Source: ZC4RG25 sp041687075 | GTDB taxonomy: Bacteria > Pseudomonadota > Alphaproteobacteria > Rhizobiales > Hyphomicrobiaceae | NCBI GenBank assembly: GCA_041687075.1 | Contig: JAWLCO010000079.1 | Location: forward strand, 1 to 18,612 | DNA: 18,612 bases | Direction of reading: 5' to 3' | Shown here: positions 7,142-14,899 of the stretch, piece by piece | How the letters are laid out: each line of letters opens with the position of its first letter | How positions within the stretch are numbered: position 1 is the stretch's first letter | Program-made: the position numbers and the translations under genes | Notes under the pieces: model-generated | Told to the model about the DNA's origin: nothing | The model's input: the letters and a program-made list of their open reading frames with translations, nothing else | The model's database searches: none

Positions 7142-7939
7142 TCACTTCAGCTCGATCACCATGCCATCATAGGCCGGCTCGACGTGATCGGGCAGTTCGC
7201 GCTTCATGGCGGCGTAGTCGAGCTCGGCGGTGAGGTGGGTGAGGATGGCGCGCTTGGGCTGCAGGCGCTCGATCCACTGCAGCGCCTGGCGCATGCTGAA
7301 GTGGCTCGGATGCGGCGTCGGGCGGAGCGCGTCGACGACCCACAGGTCGAGGCCCTGCAGTAGCGGAATCGACGAGTCCGGCAGCCCGCTGATGTCGGGC
7401 GAATAAGCGAAGTTGCCGATGCGGAAGCCGAGCGAGGCAATGTCGCCGTGCTCCTGCAGCACCGGGGTGGCTTCGATGACGCCACCCGGCCCCGGGACGC
7501 GCACGGGCTCCGGCGGACTGATGCTGTGGGCTTCGAGGATCGGCGGATAATTGCCGCCGGGTGGCGTCTCGAAGCAATAGGCGAAGCGGGTGACGAGGCT
7601 TTCGCGTGTCCGCGCGTCGAACCAGACCGGCACGCGGCGCTTCATAGCGTAGGCAACGGGCCTCAGATCATCGATGCCGTGCGTGTGGTCGGCGTGATCG
7701 TGCGTATACAGCACGCCATCGAGCGCCTTCAGGCGGACGGAGAGAAGCTGCTCGCGTACGTCGGGACCGGTGTCGATAAGCACCGTAGTCACGCCGCCGG
7801 GTCCGAACTTCTCGACAAGCGCTGCGCAGCGCCGGCGGCGGTTCTTCGGGTTCTGCGGATCGCAGCGCCCCCAGTCGTTGCCGACGCGCGGAACGCCGCC
7901 TGAGGAGCCGCAGCCCAGAATCGTCAGACGGTACTTCAT
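7142..7939 (-). CDS. MBL-fold metallo-hydrolase (PhnP-like, COG1235 type)
   Basis: This 265-residue metallo-beta-lactamase-fold hydrolase has the N-terminus TILGCGSSGGVPR and the metal-binding motif THDHADHTHGIDDLR, in which H80, H82, D84 and H85 are the expected ligands of a two-metal centre. Further landmarks are LIDTGPDVREQL before it, EHGDIASLGFRIGNFAYSPDIS (about residues 163-184) and LTHLTAELDY late in the chain. The closest characterised relatives are PhnP-type cyclic-phosphate phosphodiesterases, but without phn genes nearby that reaction should not be assumed. ATG at 7939 overlaps the TatD stop in the four bases ATGA, which indicates translational coupling. In related bacteria this gene regularly follows tatD at the end of the metG operon. 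Confidence 0.88.
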   Translation of the reverse strand: MKYRLTILGCGSSGGVPRVGNDWGRCDPQNPKNRRRRCAALVEKFGPGGVTTVLIDTGPDVREQLLSVRLKALDGVLYTHDHADHTHGIDDLRPVAYAMKRRVPVWFDARTRESLVTRFAYCFETPPGGNYPPILEAHSISPPEPVRVPGPGGVIEATPVLQEHGDIASLGFRIGNFAYSPDISGLPDSSIPLLQGLDLWVVDALRPTPHPSHFSMRQALQWIERLQPKRAILTHLTAELDYAAMKRELPDHVEPAYDGMVIELK

Positions 7940-8736
7940 GCCGCGTTCGCTGCTACCGCCGTGCGCGGCACCTTCTCGAAGGTGCGGAAGAAGTTCTCCG
8001 TGGTCGCGGTGGCGATCTCGTGCGGCGTGATTCCCTTCGCGCCGGCCAGCGCCTCCGCCGTGTGCACCACGTATGCCGGCTCATTCGTCTTGCCGCGGAA
8101 CGGAACCGGCGCCAGGAACGGCGCATCGGTTTCCACCAGCACCCGGTCGAGCGGCACCTCCGCCGCGATGGCGCGCAGCTCATCGGATTTGCGGAAGGAT
8201 ATGACGCCGGAGAAGGAGACGAGCAGCCCCAACTTCACCGCCCTCATTGCCAGATCGCGGCCGCTGGTGAAGCAATGCAGGATCGCTGGAAATGGTCCCT
8301 TCGCGTGCTCGTCTTCCAGGATGCGCGCCATGTCCTCGTCGGCATCGCGGGAGTGGATCTCGAGAGGAAGACCGGTAATGCGTGCTGCCGCGATGTGCCG
8401 GCGCAAACCTTCGGCCTGAGCCTCGGGCGGGCTCTTCTTGTAATAGTAGTCGAGACCTGCCTCGCCGATCGCCACCACCTTGGGGTGCTCCGACAGCCGC
8501 ACGATCTCATCGACGCTGATGTCCAGCTCCTCGTGCGCGTTATGCGGATGCGTGCCGACGGAGCAGAACACGTTCGGATAGGCCTCCGCAATGGCGAGCA
8601 GCTCCTGGAGCTGGCGGATGCGAGTCGAGATGGTGACGATCACGCCAACGCCCGCCCGCGCCGCGCGGGCGATGATCTCGTCCCGTTCGGCTGCGAACTG
8701 CGGAAAATCCAGATGGCAATGGTGGTCGACCAGCAT
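7936..8736 (-). CDS. TatD-family metal-dependent hydrolase
   Basis: This 266-residue TIM-barrel hydrolase of the amidohydrolase superfamily has TatD/YcfH landmarks in order: DHHCHLD (residues 4-10, first metal ligands), GTHPHNA (61-67), AIGEAGLDYYY (89-99, metal-bridging glutamate), LEIHSRDADEDM (125-136, histidine ligand), LHCFTSGRD (153-161) and VETDAPFLAPVPFRGKTNEP (201-220, conserved aspartate). Relatives are 3'-5' DNA/RNA exonucleases; despite the name they are not needed for Tat export. The start ATG at 8736 shares one base with the metG stop (TGATG), and the end overlaps the MBL gene by four bases, so all three are coupled. The same frame stays open far into metG, but that part is only an alternative frame of metG. 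Confidence 0.92.
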   Translation of the reverse strand: MLVDHHCHLDFPQFAAERDEIIARAARAGVGVIVTISTRIRQLQELLAIAEAYPNVFCSVGTHPHNAHEELDISVDEIVRLSEHPKVVAIGEAGLDYYYKKSPPEAQAEGLRRHIAAARITGLPLEIHSRDADEDMARILEDEHAKGPFPAILHCFTSGRDLAMRAVKLGLLVSFSGVISFRKSDELRAIAAEVPLDRVLVETDAPFLAPVPFRGKTNEPAYVVHTAEALAGAKGITPHEIATATTENFFRTFEKVPRTAVAANAA

Positions 8737-10301
8737 CAGGCCTTGCCCTCTTTCGCCTCCTCCGGCTCCACGTAGCGCGGGAACACGCCCGTGGGCTGCG
8801 GAATTGCCGTGCCGGGCTTCAGCCTTCCGCCGGGGCCCAGAGCGGCGAAACTGCGCGCCCCGGCATCCTGGCCGAGCAGGTCGAGCAGCTTGGCCGAAGA
8901 TCCCGGCATCACCGCCTGCGCGAGGATCGCCACCTGCCGCACGACCTCGGCCGTCACATAGAGGATCGTCTCCATGCGCTTGAAATCCGTCTTGCGCTTG
9001 GCCCAGGGCTCCTCGCTGGCGAAGTAGCGGTTCGTTTCGCCGACCACCCCCCAGACCGCGTCGAGGTACTGCTTGATGCCCTGCCGGTCCATGGCGGCGC
9101 GGGCCTGTGCGTAGAGCGCGTCCGTAGCGTCGAGGATCGCCTTGTCGGCCTCGCTGAAGGCACCGGGCTCGGGGATGGCGCCACCGCAGTTCTTGGCGAT
9201 CATCGACAGCGAACGCTGCGCCAGATTGCCGAGGTCGTTGGCCAGATCCGCATTGATGCGGTTGACGATCGCCTCGTGGCTGTAGCTGCCGTCCTGTCCG
9301 AAGACCACCTCGCGCAGGAAGAAGTATCGCAACGGGTCGACGCCATAGGCCTTCACGAGATCGAACGGATCGATCACGTTGCCGACAGACTTCGACATCT
9401 TCTCCCCGCGGTTGAACAGAAACCCGTGCGCGAACACGCGGTGCTGCACCGGAATGCCGGCCGACATCAGGAACGCCGGCCAATAGACGGCGTGGAAGCG
9501 CACGATGTCCTTGCCGATGACGTGCACATCGGCCGGCCAGTAGCGCCAGCGCGGGTTGCCCTCGTCCGGAAAGCCGACCGCAGTGATGTAGTTCGTCAGC
9601 GCATCCACCCAAACGTACATCACGTGCCGCGGATTGCCGGGCACCGGAATGCCCCAGTCGAGCGTCGTGCGCGAGATCGACAGGTCCTCGAGCCCGCCTT
9701 TGACGAAGCTCGCGACCTCGTTGCGCCGCTCCGGCGGCAGGATGAAATCGGGGTGCGCGTCGTAGTGGGCCAGCAGCCGGTCCTGATAGGCGGAGAGGCG
9801 GAAAAAGTAGGACTCCTCTTCCGTCCACTCGACAGGCGTACCCTGTGGACCCCGCCGCACGCCGTCCTCGCCGACGGTCGTCTCGCTCTCGGCGTAGTAG
9901 GCCTCGTCGCGCACCGAGTACCAGCCCGCATATTTGGCGAGATAGATGTCGCCCGCCTTCTCCATGCGACGCCAGATCTCCTCGGAGGCGCGGTAGTGGC
10001 GCTCCTCGGTGGTGCGGATGAAATCATCGTTGGAGAGGCCAAGCGCCTCCGCCATGGCCTGGAAGCGCGGCGTGTTGCGGTCGGCGAGCTCGCGCGGGGT
10101 GAGCCCCTCTTTGGCCGCCGTCTGCTTCATCTTCAGGCCGTGCTCGTCCGTGCCCGTGAGGAAGAACACGTCCTTGCCATCCAGCCGCTCGAAGCGGGCG
10201 ATGGCGTCGGTGGCGATGGCCTCGTAGGCATGGCCGATGTGCGGCACGCCATTGGGGTACGAGATGGCCGTGGTGATATAGAAGTTGTTTGGCGCAGCCA
10301 T
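8736..10301 (-). CDS. metG: Methionine--tRNA ligase (MetRS, short form)
   Basis: This class I aminoacyl-tRNA synthetase charges tRNA-Met and initiator tRNA with methionine in the cytoplasm. The ATP-binding HIGH motif is PHIGH (H21-H24). FFLTGTDEHGLKM follows, and KMSKS is at 301-305 in RGEKMSKSVGN. MYVWVDALTNYIT belongs to the methionine pocket. At 521 residues it lacks the C-terminal EMAP-like tRNA-binding domain. In the connective peptide the four zinc cysteines of the E. coli type are absent (WYSVRDEAYY), so it is the zinc-free short type common in alphaproteobacteria. ATG 10301 has no clear Shine-Dalgarno. It follows holB by 51 bp and overlaps tatD by one base. Confidence 0.96.
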   Translation of the reverse strand: MAAPNNFYITTAISYPNGVPHIGHAYEAIATDAIARFERLDGKDVFFLTGTDEHGLKMKQTAAKEGLTPRELADRNTPRFQAMAEALGLSNDDFIRTTEERHYRASEEIWRRMEKAGDIYLAKYAGWYSVRDEAYYAESETTVGEDGVRRGPQGTPVEWTEEESYFFRLSAYQDRLLAHYDAHPDFILPPERRNEVASFVKGGLEDLSISRTTLDWGIPVPGNPRHVMYVWVDALTNYITAVGFPDEGNPRWRYWPADVHVIGKDIVRFHAVYWPAFLMSAGIPVQHRVFAHGFLFNRGEKMSKSVGNVIDPFDLVKAYGVDPLRYFFLREVVFGQDGSYSHEAIVNRINADLANDLGNLAQRSLSMIAKNCGGAIPEPGAFSEADKAILDATDALYAQARAAMDRQGIKQYLDAVWGVVGETNRYFASEEPWAKRKTDFKRMETILYVTAEVVRQVAILAQAVMPGSSAKLLDLLGQDAGARSFAALGPGGRLKPGTAIPQPTGVFPRYVEPEEAKEGKA

Positions 10302-10352
10302 GGGTTTCGCTTGAGTTGAGACGAGCCACGCCCCCGGAAAACGACAACGAGC

Positions 10353-11492
10353 TCAGCGGCGGGAGGCTCCCTCGAGGCGTGAGAGGGTCTCCAGCACGAG
10401 TGTCTTGCGGTCGAGGTTGAGCGCGAGGGCCTCGGCTTTTTCGCGCACGACTGTTTCCCACAGCTCCGCCCACGAGGCAAGCCTGCCCTCGGGGATCAGC
10501 CGCCGCGCAAGCGCGACCTCGCCGGGCTCCCCTTCGCCTGTGGCCGCGGCCCGGGCGAGCCGGGCGCTCATATCCAGCAGGAGGTCGAAAAAGGTCTCGA
10601 ACCGCTGCTCGTTGGCAGCACCTGCGAGATCGTCCGCAAGCGCGTGCGCCGCGGTCCAGTCGACCTTGGGCAACATCTCGAAGATGGAGGACACGCGCTG
10701 CGCCAGCTTCAGGCCGTCGCTGGTTGCAAGGGCAAGCAGACGCCGAACGCTGCCACGGGCGAGATGCAGAAGCCGCGGCCAGTCCGCCTCGGCAGGCTTC
10801 GTCAGCTCAGCGGCGTCGAGCGCCTGCTCGGCGGCGGCGCGCAGATCCTCCTGCGGCAGAGGCGAGAGCGTCAGCACGCGGCAGCGGGAACGGATCGTCG
10901 GCAGCAGCCGGCCCGGCTGAGACGTAATGAGCAGGAAGAGCGTCCGGGGCGGCGGCTCCTCCAGCGATTTCAGCAAGGCGTTCGCCGACGAGACGTTGAG
11001 CTCATCGGCCTGGTCTACGATGACGACACGCTGGACGGCCTCGCCCTGCCGCGAGCCTCCCCCCGCAGTATGGGCCAGAAAGGCCCTGAGCTTCCGCACC
11101 TCGTCGACGGGAATGTTGGCGACAAACCGCTTTTTCTGATGATCCCAGGGCCGCCGGATGACGAGCAGCCCCGGATGCGACATGGCCCGCACCATGCGGA
11201 GCGCCGGTGTCTCCTCCGGCAAGTCGAGCGACGCCATCGCCGGATCGCGCGCTACTGCATCGGCCAATGCATAGGCGGCGAAGCGGTAGGCGAGCGTCGC
11301 CTTGCCGATCCCCTCCGGCCCGGCCAGCAGCCAGGCGTGGTGAATGCGGCCCGAGGCCAGAGCCTCTGCAAGCTTACGCTCGGCGGCGGCATGGCCGAAC
11401 AGGCGGCGGGTTTCTCTCGGATGCGGGAAGCCTTCGAGACGATCGGCCTCGGGCGGCGCCTCGACCTCCCGCACGGCGGGCGCGCGGGCCAT
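10353..11492 (-). CDS. holB: DNA polymerase III delta prime subunit
   Basis: This 379-residue clamp-loader subunit works with delta and gamma/tau to load the beta clamp at the replication fork. The segment RLFGHAAAERKLAEALASGRIHHAW and the Walker A-like GPEGIGKAT (58-66) come first. RVVIVDQADELNVSSANALLKSLEEPP (about 155-181) and ITSQPGRLLPTIRSRC (about 189-204) carry Walker B, sensor 1 and the SRC motif of clamp loaders. Two adjacent starts exist, GTG at 11495 and ATG at 11492, around the tmk stop. ATG is preferred because AAGG lies 6 bases before it and only 3 before GTG. Either way it abuts or overlaps tmk by up to four bases. The tmk-holB-metG order is typical of the group. Confidence 0.93.
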   Translation of the reverse strand: MARAPAVREVEAPPEADRLEGFPHPRETRRLFGHAAAERKLAEALASGRIHHAWLLAGPEGIGKATLAYRFAAYALADAVARDPAMASLDLPEETPALRMVRAMSHPGLLVIRRPWDHQKKRFVANIPVDEVRKLRAFLAHTAGGGSRQGEAVQRVVIVDQADELNVSSANALLKSLEEPPPRTLFLLITSQPGRLLPTIRSRCRVLTLSPLPQEDLRAAAEQALDAAELTKPAEADWPRLLHLARGSVRRLLALATSDGLKLAQRVSSIFEMLPKVDWTAAHALADDLAGAANEQRFETFFDLLLDMSARLARAAATGEGEPGEVALARRLIPEGRLASWAELWETVVREKAEALALNLDRKTLVLETLSRLEGASRR

Positions 11493-12154
11493 CACTCACC
11501 TTGCTGGTGCAGCAAACGCATCTCGATGGTGCCCCAGACCTGCTCGGCGACCTCCTCCTCAGTCTGGAGTGCATCCACCACGACACAGCGTTCGGGCTCT
11601 GCCGTGGCGATCATCAGAAAGCCGTCGCGCAGACGCTCATGATACGACAATGGCCGCCCCTCATAATTGTCGGCGGCGGCACCTGCGGACGTGCCGTGGC
11701 CATTCCGCCCCTGCACCCGTCCGAGCCCTTCCGAGGCGGGCAGATCGAGGACGATCGTCACGTCAGGCACCGCATCGCCGACAACCAGGCGCTCCAGGGC
11801 CTCGATGACGCCCTTCGGCAGGCCGCCCGCAACGCCTTGGTAGACCCGCGTCGAATCGGAGAAGCGGTCGCAGATCACCCAATGCCCTTCCTCGAGCGCC
11901 GGCCGGATCGTGCGCTCGATGTGGTCGGCGCGCGCCGCACAGAACAGAAGCGCCTCGGCGAGCGCGCCGTGATCGGCCGTGCCCGGGTCGAGGATGAGCT
12001 CGCGTACCTGCTCGGCGAAGGCGGAGCCGCCGGGCTCGCGCGTCAGCACGACGTGGATGCCATGCGCCGTCAGTCGCTCTGCCAGAAGCCGCGCCTGGGT
12101 CGACTTGCCGGCGCCTTCGCCACCCTCGAAGGTTATGAACTTGCCTCTCGCCAT
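11492..12154 (-). CDS. tmk: Thymidylate kinase
   Basis: This 220-residue kinase phosphorylates dTMP to dTDP using ATP, an essential step of dTTP synthesis. The N-terminus KFITFEGGEGAGKST contains the P-loop (11-19). TREPGGS (38-44) and CDRFSDSTRVYQG (95-107) are the DR(Y/F)-type substrate site, and the LID segment is the arginine-containing GRPLSYHERL. Length is usual. The frame is open to a GTG at 12187, but ATG 12154 is preferred because the family N-terminus starts there; its Shine-Dalgarno (GAGAGA about 15 bases upstream) is poor. It follows the carboxypeptidase gene by 57 bp containing a small hairpin, and its stop overlaps the holB start region. Confidence 0.94.
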   Translation of the reverse strand: MARGKFITFEGGEGAGKSTQARLLAERLTAHGIHVVLTREPGGSAFAEQVRELILDPGTADHGALAEALLFCAARADHIERTIRPALEEGHWVICDRFSDSTRVYQGVAGGLPKGVIEALERLVVGDAVPDVTIVLDLPASEGLGRVQGRNGHGTSAGAAADNYEGRPLSYHERLRDGFLMIATAEPERCVVVDALQTEEEVAEQVWGTIEMRLLHQQGE

Positions 12155-12189
12155 GGCACGGCTCGTCTCTCTCGCGCCGGGGCGCACCT

Positions 12190-12209
12190 TACCCGGGCCA
12201 GACCGGGTA
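12190..12209 (-). promoter_or_regulatory. Small hairpin between carboxypeptidase and tmk genes
   Basis: TACCCGG (12190-12196) pairs with CCGGGTA (12203-12209) with a 6-base loop. It starts just after the carboxypeptidase stop codon on the minus strand and has no T-run, so it may cause partial attenuation or 3'-end protection rather than full termination. Confidence 0.35.
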
Positions 12210-12211
12210 TC

Positions 12212-13414
12212 TTAGGGGATCCAGCGGAAGGCCATATAGGCGAGCGTGTCAAGGCCGCGGCGCATGGTGCCCGCTTCTGCGACGTCCTCGGCAGCGTAGA
12301 GCGGCACCTCGCTTGTCGTGTTCATGGCACTGGTGACACGCAGCTTTGCGACCGGCTCACCCTTCCTGATCGGCGGCTTCAACGGGCTGTTGTAGATGAT
12401 TTCGGCCTTGAGCCGCTGATTGACCGCCGCACGCGGCAGCAGCACGCTGACACCACCATCATCCCCCATGAGCGGCAGATAGAACTGATCGCCACCCCAG
12501 ACGCGCGCTCTGCCGACAACCTCGCCCTCCGCGAAGAGCTGGAACTCGCTGAAGCTCCGAAAGCCCCAATTGAGCAGACGCGCGGCCTCGTCGCGGCGCT
12601 TGGCAGCCGTCGGCAGCCCGTTCACAACGACGATCAGGCGGCGACCATCTTGAGTGGCAGAGGCCACGATGCCGTAGCCGCCCTCCTTGATGTATCCGGT
12701 CTTCAGGCCGTCAGCGCCGATGTCCAGCTTCAACAGCGGATTGCGATTGATGAAGCGATGCCGGCGATAACGGAAGTCCGGCTGCGCGAACATCGGATAG
12801 AATTCCGGGTACTCCTTGATGACGTGCTGTGCGAGCCGCGCAAGGTCCCGCGCCGTCGTGAGATGTTCCGGATCATGCAGGCCAGTCGCGTTCTTGAACG
12901 TGCTCGACGTCAGGCCGATTTCGCGGCCGTGCAACGTCATCTGCCGGGCGAAGGCCTCCTCGGTTCCAGCCATGGCCTCGGCGATCGCGATCGAAGCGTC
13001 ATTGCCCGACTGGACGATGATGCCCTGCAGCAGCTCGTTCACGGTCACCTTCTCGCCGACGGGCACGAACATCGCCGACGTGCCCGATGGCGCGCCGCCG
13101 TTCCGCCAGGCATTCACGCTCATCTGGAACTCGTCGTCCATCTTGAGCCGCCCGGCCCGGATGGCCTTGAACGCCATTACCAGTGTCATCAGCTTGCTCA
13201 TGCTGGCCGGGTGCATGAGCTGATCCGCGTTGTGCTCGAACAGGATGGCGTTGGTGTCGGCGTCGATCAGGATCGCCTGCCTGGCCTCGGTCGAGAACCC
13301 TGCCTGTGGCCACGCAGGGCCGATGGCAAAGGTCCATGCCACGACGAATGCCAGCGCAAGCTGCAGCCAGCGGGCTGTGCGGCAAGATCGCTTCTGCAAG
13401 TGGAAGACAGTCAT
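12212..13414 (-). CDS. D-alanyl-D-alanine carboxypeptidase (PBP5/6 family)
   Basis: This 400-residue penicillin-binding protein of low molecular mass trims the terminal D-Ala from peptidoglycan pentapeptides in the periplasm. All three active-site motifs are present: SMSK (S71-K74), SGN (136-138) and KTG (238-240). A Sec signal sequence covers about residues 1-38 with a long basic n-region and an AWPQA cleavage-like end. The C-terminal region after about 290 matches the beta-rich PBP5 domain. The frame extends to a GTG at 13459, but ATG 13414 has GGAGAG two bases upstream, and the predicted promoter overlaps the longer version. Unlike E. coli PBP5, no C-terminal amphipathic anchor is obvious. 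It leads the six-gene operon. The best family name is DacC/DacF-type. Confidence 0.94.
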   Translation of the reverse strand: MTVFHLQKRSCRTARWLQLALAFVVAWTFAIGPAWPQAGFSTEARQAILIDADTNAILFEHNADQLMHPASMSKLMTLVMAFKAIRAGRLKMDDEFQMSVNAWRNGGAPSGTSAMFVPVGEKVTVNELLQGIIVQSGNDASIAIAEAMAGTEEAFARQMTLHGREIGLTSSTFKNATGLHDPEHLTTARDLARLAQHVIKEYPEFYPMFAQPDFRYRRHRFINRNPLLKLDIGADGLKTGYIKEGGYGIVASATQDGRRLIVVVNGLPTAAKRRDEAARLLNWGFRSFSEFQLFAEGEVVGRARVWGGDQFYLPLMGDDGGVSVLLPRAAVNQRLKAEIIYNSPLKPPIRKGEPVAKLRVTSAMNTTSEVPLYAAEDVAEAGTMRRGLDTLAYMAFRWIP

Positions 13415-13416
13415 AG

Positions 13417-13422
13417 CTCTCC
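13417..13422 (-). promoter_or_regulatory. Ribosome binding site fixing the carboxypeptidase start
   Basis: GGAGAG on the minus strand precedes ATG 13414 by two bases. The spacing is short, but it is the only Shine-Dalgarno-like sequence near either candidate start, and the longer candidate would begin inside the predicted promoter. Confidence 0.5.
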
Positions 13423-13451
13423 AGTCTGCTCGCTGAGGCCTGACTCGGCAA

Positions 13452-13481
13452 ACTATCACGTCATGCGCCCCACCGCGTCAA
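13452..13481 (-). promoter_or_regulatory. Probable promoter of the dac-tmk-holB-metG operon
   Basis: Read on the minus strand, TTGACG (complement of 13476-13481) and GATAGT (complement of 13452-13457) are separated by 18 bp. This is five of six and four of six matches to the vegetative consensus. A transcript would begin near 13445, giving a 5' leader of about 30 bases to ATG 13414. Confidence 0.45.
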
Positions 13482-13503
13482 TGCCGGCGTGGCAGCTTGG
13501 GGT

Positions 13504-13545
13504 ACCATTGGTGAAAATTGCGCATTCCTTCACCATCGGTGAAGG
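13504..13545. promoter_or_regulatory. Palindrome plus repeated site, candidate operator
   Basis: CCTTCACC (13527-13534) and GGTGAAGG (13538-13545) form a perfect 8-bp inverted repeat around ATC. Its core ACCATCGGTGAA (13532-13543) recurs as ACCATTGGTGAA (13504-13515), exactly 28 bp upstream, close to three helical turns and so on nearly the same face. Such pairs are typical of cooperative binding by a dimeric transcription factor. The pair lies 23 bp upstream of the -35 of the minus-strand operon and about 255 bp before the plus-strand transporter gene, so either could be the target. Confidence 0.5.
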
Positions 13546-13723
13546 TAGCCAGCATGAAGGGCTGGTTGCTGGATTCGACCGCCTCCGGCGACCGTTGCAA
13601 ACATCTGGAATCATTGCAGCTTGAGCGACCGCCTGCTAAACGACTGCCGCAACGATCGCTGGGCTCTGCTTCCGGAGCCTTCGTATTCGGTGCGCTTTGA
13701 TGCTTCGTTGCACATGATGAACG
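13546..13723. other. Intergenic region upstream of the Pot-type operon, no gene seen
   Basis: This is part of the 386-bp gap between the divergent carboxypeptidase and ATPase genes. Short open frames of 60-77 codons exist on both strands, but none has a ribosome binding site or recognisable sequence. I found no confident sigma-70 promoter for the plus-strand operon here, although it must lie in this stretch or just before it. Confidence 0.4.
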
Positions 13724-13788
13724 GGCAGATTGCAACCCAGGATGCCATCGTGCCAGTTGGATGCAATCTGCCGGCGACGGCCGTTTTT
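13724..13788 (+). promoter_or_regulatory. Leader hairpin and T-run before the PotA-like gene
   Basis: GGCAGATTGCA (13724-13734) pairs perfectly with TGCAATCTGCC (13762-13772), with two more C-G pairs inside after a mismatch. The right arm overlaps a short second stem, GCCG-GCGA-CGGC (13770-13781), followed by CG and TTTTT (13784-13788). The second stem plus T-run resembles a weak intrinsic terminator, and the two stems cannot both form fully. This is the shape of an attenuator or ligand-sensing leader. It matches no riboswitch class that I recognise. A DNA-level operator is the alternative reading. Confidence 0.4.
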
Positions 13789-13800
13789 GACTGAGGTTCG

Positions 13801-14886
13801 ATGGGGGCATTCGACAGCTTCGTCCGCTTCGAGAAGGTCGACAAGACCTATGATGGTTCAGTGCTGGTGGTGTGCGGCCTGGACCTCGAGGTCCGGCGCG
13901 GCGAATTCCTGACACTGCTCGGCCCCTCGGGCTCCGGCAAGACGACGACGCTGATGATGCTCGCCGGCTTCGAGACGCCGACGCGCGGCGCCATCACGCT
14001 GGAGGGCGCCGACATCACCCGCGTGCCCCCGCACAAGCGCGGGTTGGGGCTGGTGTTCCAGAACTACGCCCTGTTTCCCCACATGACGGTTGCCGAGAAC
14101 CTCGCATTCCCGCTGCAGGTGCGCGGTGTGGCGAGATCGGATGTTCGCGATAAGGTTTCGCGCGCGCTCGAGATGGTGCGGCTGCCCGATCTTGGCGACC
14201 GCCTGCCCTCCCAACTCTCCGGCGGGCAGCAGCAGCGCGTGGCGCTCGCCCGCGCGCTCGTGTTCGAGCCGCTTCTCGTGCTGATGGACGAGCCGCTGGG
14301 TGCGCTCGACAAGCAGCTCCGCGAGCACATGCAATATGAAATCAAGCAGCTCCACGCCCAGCTCGGTGTCACCGTGGTCTATGTCACGCACGACCAGGGC
14401 GAGGCGTTGACGATGTCCGACCGCATCGCCGTTTTCCACGAGGGCCGCATCCAGCAGGTCGGTGATCCGCGGGCCATTTACGATCATCCGGACACGGCGT
14501 TCGTCGCCCGGTTCATCGGCGAGAACAACCGGGTCGAAGGGACGGTGCAGAAGATCGCAGACGGCATAGCCGCTGTCGCGCTCGACGACGGCCGAACGGT
14601 TCTCGCGGAGGCCGGGAGCGGTATCGTTGCCGGCTGCCGCGCGCTCGTCTCGCTACGCCCTGAGCGCCTGAGGCTTGGAGACGCGGACTGCGACAAGGCC
14701 AACCGATTTGCGGGCCGTATTCTGGAGGTGATCTATCACGGCGATCATCTGCGCGTGCGGCTCGATGCACTGGGCCGGGACGATTTCATCGTCAAGACGC
14801 CCGTGCTCGGGAGCGACGGGCTGAGTGTCGGATCCGAGGTGCCGATCTCCTGGCGCGAGGTCGACGGTCGCGCCTTGCCGCTGTGA
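13801..14886 (+). CDS. Spermidine/putrescine-type ABC transporter ATPase (PotA-like)
   Basis: This 361-residue ATPase energises the importer encoded by the next three genes. Walker A is GPSGSGKTT (41-49), the Q-loop is VFQNYALFPHMTV (85-97), the signature is LSGGQQQR (139-146), Walker B is LLVLMDEP (158-165) with D-loop GALD, and the switch histidine is H197 in YVTHDQGEA. From about residue 240 a TOBE-type regulatory domain follows (ENNRVEGTV, ALVSLRPERLRL, GRILEVIYHGDHLRVRL), as in PotA, FbpC and related proteins. ATG 13801 has TGAGG 4 bases upstream and starts the operon. Substrate class is inferred from the family: polyamine, or another small cationic or amino-acid-like compound. Confidence 0.92.
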   Translation: MGAFDSFVRFEKVDKTYDGSVLVVCGLDLEVRRGEFLTLLGPSGSGKTTTLMMLAGFETPTRGAITLEGADITRVPPHKRGLGLVFQNYALFPHMTVAENLAFPLQVRGVARSDVRDKVSRALEMVRLPDLGDRLPSQLSGGQQQRVALARALVFEPLLVLMDEPLGALDKQLREHMQYEIKQLHAQLGVTVVYVTHDQGEALTMSDRIAVFHEGRIQQVGDPRAIYDHPDTAFVARFIGENNRVEGTVQKIADGIAAVALDDGRTVLAEAGSGIVAGCRALVSLRPERLRLGDADCDKANRFAGRILEVIYHGDHLRVRLDALGRDDFIVKTPVLGSDGLSVGSEVPISWREVDGRALPL

Positions 14887-14899
14887 GGCGGCAGGAATA

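Noticed and set aside
8737..9828. A large N-terminal extension in frame with TatD, which would give a 630-residue fusion
   Set aside because: The extension is the out-of-frame reading of metG, with low-complexity R/G/A-rich sequence. TatD similarity begins precisely at ATG 8736, overlapping the metG stop as is normal for coupled genes.
11207..13624. An 805-codon open frame on the plus strand opposite holB, tmk and the carboxypeptidase gene
   Set aside because: Both strands cannot be ascribed here; the minus-strand genes have all active-site motifs. The long frame is rich in R, H, Q and D without any domain, which is typical of an antisense frame in GC-rich DNA.
13740..13765. Sigma-54 promoter on the minus strand (TGGCACG near 13750)
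   Set aside because: The required GC-containing TTGC box at the -12 position is absent (CATC is found instead).
13518..13844. Small open frames of 60-77 codons on both strands in the carboxypeptidase/ATPase gap
   Set aside because: None has a Shine-Dalgarno, a signal sequence or a recognisable motif. The region is better explained by operator and leader structure.
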